Shown here: positions 61,434 through 64,000 of the stretch, in pieces | How positions within the stretch are numbered: position 1 is the first letter of the stretch | Layout of the letters: each line of letters starts with the position of its first letter | Source: Allocoprobacillus halotolerans | GTDB lineage: Bacteria > Bacillota_I > Bacilli_A > Erysipelotrichales > Coprobacillaceae | Length of the DNA stretch: 64,000 nucleotides | Assembly: GCF_024399475.1 (NCBI RefSeq) | Contig: NZ_CP101620.1 | Span: forward strand, 1,965,608 to 2,029,607 | Direction of reading: 5' to 3' | Notes under the pieces: model-generated | The model's input: the letters and a program-made list of their open reading frames with translations, nothing else | What the model was told of the DNA's origin: nothing | Database searches by the model: none | Position numbers and translations under genes: made by a program

Positions 61434-63983
61434 ATGAAGAAAATTGTTATTGGTATATTAGCTCATGTTGATGCGGGAAAAACAACACTTTGTGAGAGTA
61501 TATTGTATCATTCAGGACAGATTCGACAATTCGGGCGTGTTGATCATCAAGATACTTTTTTAGATTATGATAGGCAAGAACGTTCACGTGGTATTACGAT
61601 TTTTTCTAAACAAGCTTATTTTCAATGGAAAAATACACAGTTTATTTTAATGGATACACCGGGTCATGCTGATTTTTCGGCTGAAATGGAAAGGACATTA
61701 CAAGTTCTTGATTATGCGATTATTGTGATTAATGGCATGGATGGTGTACAAGCTCATAGTGAAACAATTTGGCATTTACTTGGGCATTATCATATTCCTA
61801 CTTTTATCTTTGTCAATAAAATGGATCAGACAACTTATCATCAAGATGAACTTCTTTTCAATTTAACACAAAAATATAATGATCATTGTTTCGATTTTAC
61901 TTTACCTATCAGTCAGCTTTATGAAAACTTGGCTTTGGTTGATGATGCATTGTTAGAAGAGTATATGGAAACACAAAAGATTTCTTTAGAACATATTCAA
62001 ATAGCAATCCAACAACGACAGCTTTTTCCAGTGTTTTTTGGCTCAGCTTTAAAAAATCAAGGGATAGAAACTTTTCTTGATACCTTAGACACATATACTA
62101 TAGAGTCTACATATCCACAAGATTTAGATGGTTTTGTCTTTAAAGTGACTCATGAACAAGGAAGTCGTTTGACGCATGTTAAATTAACTGGTGGTGCATT
62201 GCATGTCAAAGATATGATTGGTGATGAAAAAGTGGATCAGATTCGTTTTTATAATGGTTTGAAATATACTTTGGTGTCAAGTGCTAAAGCAGGTGATGTT
62301 GTGGCTTTAAAAGGATTAAAAAATTTTTTACCAGGAATGTCTTTAATGAATCAAACATCAATCAAACCGGTTATGATTCCATATATGAATTATCGGATTG
62401 TTTTATCTCCTCAATGTGATCAGCATCAAATGTTGAAAAAATTACAAATGTTAGCTCAAGAAGATCCAACTTTACAAATTTCCTATATGCCTGAAACTCA
62501 GGATATTTATGTTCAATTGATGGGTGAAATTCAAATTGAAATCTTACAAAATATCATTCGTGAAAGATTTCAAGAAGAAGTGCATTTTGATCATGGTGAG
62601 ATTTTATATAAGGAAACTTTAGCAAAACCAGTTGAGGGAGTCGGACATTTTGAACCACTGCGTCATTATGCTGAAGTCCATGTTTTATTAGAACCACTAG
62701 AAAGCGGCAGTGGTTTGGTATATGAAAGTCAATGTTCAACAGATATATTACCACTCAATTATCAGCGTTTAATTGTGACTCATTTTCAAGAAATTGAGCA
62801 TCGTGGTGTTTTGACAGGTGCACCAATTACTGATATGAAAATAACCTTATTAACAGGAAAAGCCCATCAAAAACATACGGAGGGTGGAGATTTTCGTGAA
62901 GCGACTTATCGTGCGATACGTCATGGTTTAAAACGTGGAGAATCTATTCTATTAGAACCCTATTATGATATTCAGATGCGTATTCCTCAAGAATCCTTGA
63001 GTCGTGTGCTTTATGATATGGAAAAAAGGCATACAAAAGTGACGATGGAAGACAAACAAGGCATGGTGAATCTATATGGTGAAGGACCAGTTTCTTGTTT
63101 ACAAGATTATCAACAAGAAATTATTGCATTGACAAAAGGTAAAGGCTATATGTCTTGTTCATTAAAAGGCTATTTCCCTTGTCATAATCAAGAAGAAGTG
63201 ATTCTACAAAAACACTATGATAGTGAAGTTGATCAAGAATATCCTACCGGTTCTGTATTTTGTCAACATGGTGCAGGATTCTATGTGAAATGGCAGGATG
63301 TAGAAAAATATATGCATATTCCCTATCAATATAACAAACATAAAAAACGTGAAAATATATCTCAAGAAATGAAATCTTATCAAAATGAAGATGAAGAACT
63401 GGATGCTATTTTTCAACGCACCTATGGGCTAGTCAAACGTCGCTTGGCAGATGATTATTATCGTCCTCAACCTAAACAGGAATCTATGCAAGTTCAAGTG
63501 AAACCAGAATGCCTTTTGATTGATGGATATAATGTGATTCATTCTTGGTCGACATTAAAAGAAATCGCCCACGAGAATTTGGCTGTTGCTCGTGATCGCT
63601 TGATTGATATTTTAGGTAATTATCAAGGATATAAACAATGTCTTATGATTATTGTTTTTGATGCCTATAAAGTTAAACAAAATCCAGGGCATCAAGAACG
63701 ATTACATAATGTTTATGTTGTTTATACTAAAGAAGCACAGACAGCAGATATGTACATCGAGCGTGTGACACATCAGTTAGCAAGTGAATATCGTGTCGTT
63801 GTTGCGACTTCTGATGCATTGGAACAATCCATTGTGATTGGAAGAGGGGCACGTCGTATGTCATCAAGAGAACTAGCTTTAGAAGTAGAAGCTGTCAGTC
63901 GTGAACATTTTCAGGAGTTTCAAAGAAAACAACCAAAACATCATGAATTTTTATTAGAGGATGTTAAAAATTATAAAAAATAA
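61434..63983 (+). CDS. TetM-like ribosomal GTPase fused to a YacP/Rae1-type NYN domain
   Basis: 849 residues with two parts. Part 1 (about 1-640) is a translational GTPase of the EF-G/TetM group: AHVDAGKT (residues 10-17), RGITIFSK, DTPGHADF (74-81), NKMD (about 128), and EF-G domains II to V. The domain IV tip is TGKAHQKHTEGGDFREATYR, different from the tip of TetM/TetO proteins. Part 2 (about 690-845) is a NYN/PIN-like nuclease domain: LLIDGYNVIHSW, AVARDRLIDILGNYQGYKQ, IIVFDAYKV, YTKEAQTADMYIER, VATSDALEQSIVIGRGA. That is the YacP/Rae1 signature; Rae1 cleaves mRNA in the ribosomal A site. Both halves act at the same ribosomal site, so the fusion suggests a factor that enters stalled ribosomes and cuts mRNA or tRNA there. 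A linker (about 640-690) is charged. Ribosome site AGGAGG. Tetracycline resistance is not shown. Confidence 0.88.
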   Translation: MKKIVIGILAHVDAGKTTLCESILYHSGQIRQFGRVDHQDTFLDYDRQERSRGITIFSKQAYFQWKNTQFILMDTPGHADFSAEMERTLQVLDYAIIVINGMDGVQAHSETIWHLLGHYHIPTFIFVNKMDQTTYHQDELLFNLTQKYNDHCFDFTLPISQLYENLALVDDALLEEYMETQKISLEHIQIAIQQRQLFPVFFGSALKNQGIETFLDTLDTYTIESTYPQDLDGFVFKVTHEQGSRLTHVKLTGGALHVKDMIGDEKVDQIRFYNGLKYTLVSSAKAGDVVALKGLKNFLPGMSLMNQTSIKPVMIPYMNYRIVLSPQCDQHQMLKKLQMLAQEDPTLQISYMPETQDIYVQLMGEIQIEILQNIIRERFQEEVHFDHGEILYKETLAKPVEGVGHFEPLRHYAEVHVLLEPLESGSGLVYESQCSTDILPLNYQRLIVTHFQEIEHRGVLTGAPITDMKITLLTGKAHQKHTEGGDFREATYRAIRHGLKRGESILLEPYYDIQMRIPQESLSRVLYDMEKRHTKVTMEDKQGMVNLYGEGPVSCLQDYQQEIIALTKGKGYMSCSLKGYFPCHNQEEVILQKHYDSEVDQEYPTGSVFCQHGAGFYVKWQDVEKYMHIPYQYNKHKKRENISQEMKSYQNEDEELDAIFQRTYGLVKRRLADDYYRPQPKQESMQVQVKPECLLIDGYNVIHSWSTLKEIAHENLAVARDRLIDILGNYQGYKQCLMIIVFDAYKVKQNPGHQERLHNVYVVYTKEAQTADMYIERVTHQLASEYRVVVATSDALEQSIVIGRGARRMSSRELALEVEAVSREHFQEFQRKQPKHHEFLLEDVKNYKK

Positions 63984-64000
63984 AAACGCATAGTGCTATG

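Noticed and set aside
61434-63983. Plain tetracycline-resistance gene (tetM-type)
   Set aside because: The domain IV tip differs from TetM/TetO, and a nuclease domain is attached, so a resistance role is not supported.

Overview
The window looks like chromosomal DNA of a strictly anaerobic, low-GC Gram-positive bacterium. Base composition is very AT-rich, ribosome sites are strong GGAGG types, and the genes include an NADH-linked [FeFe]-hydrogenase, rubrerythrin, FabK-type fatty-acid synthesis, teichoic-acid-type polymer genes and a GH1 phospho-glucosidase. A gut Bacillota of the Erysipelotrichia (Coprobacillaceae-like) is my best guess; this is inferred from gene content and protein style, not from any search.

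Layout. 1-4.6 kb: end of a bifurcating hydrogenase operon (HydB tail, HydA), an ABC lipoprotein and permease without an ATPase, then rubrerythrin. 5-8.5 kb: a two-subunit ABC exporter, one half carrying an in-frame stop. 8.5-9.5 kb: an Rpn-type nuclease/transposase gene whose ribosome site lies in a 12-bp hairpin. 9.9-14.1 kb: DUF975 protein, proB, proA and a decayed membrane-protein gene. 14.7-19.2 kb: a MarR repressor with a textbook promoter/operator, and a second two-subunit ABC exporter. 19.4-29.6 kb: a complete type II fatty-acid operon (acpP, accBCDA, fabH, fabK, a flavin oxidoreductase, fabD, fabG, fabF, fabZ) behind one promoter with a palindromic operator; a hairpin terminator after acpP probably sets the ACP level above the enzymes. 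29.7-32.7 kb: a small defence-like island with a Fic protein that has lost its catalytic histidine and a RloA/RloB (AbiL-like) pair. 32.8-36.9 kb: a MurJ/YtgP-like flippase, an SGNH protein, pyrF and pyrE. 37-53.7 kb: a wall/lipoteichoic-acid-type locus (TagG/TagH exporter, two TagD, three CDP-glycerol glycerophosphotransferases of which one is fused to a GT2 domain, an acyltransferase, a Big2-PIG-L deacetylase, GtrA/GtrB, YfhO, GpsA). GpsA makes glycerol 3-phosphate, TagD turns it into CDP-glycerol, the TagB/TagF proteins polymerise it, TagGH exports it, and the GtrA/GtrB/YfhO set probably decorates it with sugars. 53.8-64 kb: MazF, a second DUF975 protein, a CPBP protease, PAP2 phosphatase, a HAD pseudo-enzyme with membrane tail, tRNA-Lys, methionine aminopeptidase, 6-phospho-beta-glucosidase, and a TetM-like ribosomal GTPase fused to a YacP/Rae1-type NYN nuclease domain.

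Data quality matters here. About twenty genes are broken by single-base indels, nearly all one-base losses in A or T runs, and I could find no single-base run longer than 7 anywhere in the window; wherever the protein frame demands a run of 8, the text has 7. I treat these as probable sequencing/consensus errors and annotate the whole gene across each shift. Three lesions do not fit that pattern and may be real: the in-frame TAA in the first ABC gene, the in-frame deletion in fic, and the multiply damaged gene at 13.2-14.1 kb.

The most interesting biology is the GTPase-NYN fusion at the right end, followed by the SD-hiding hairpin of the Rpn gene, the RloAB/Fic island and the HAD pseudo-enzyme.
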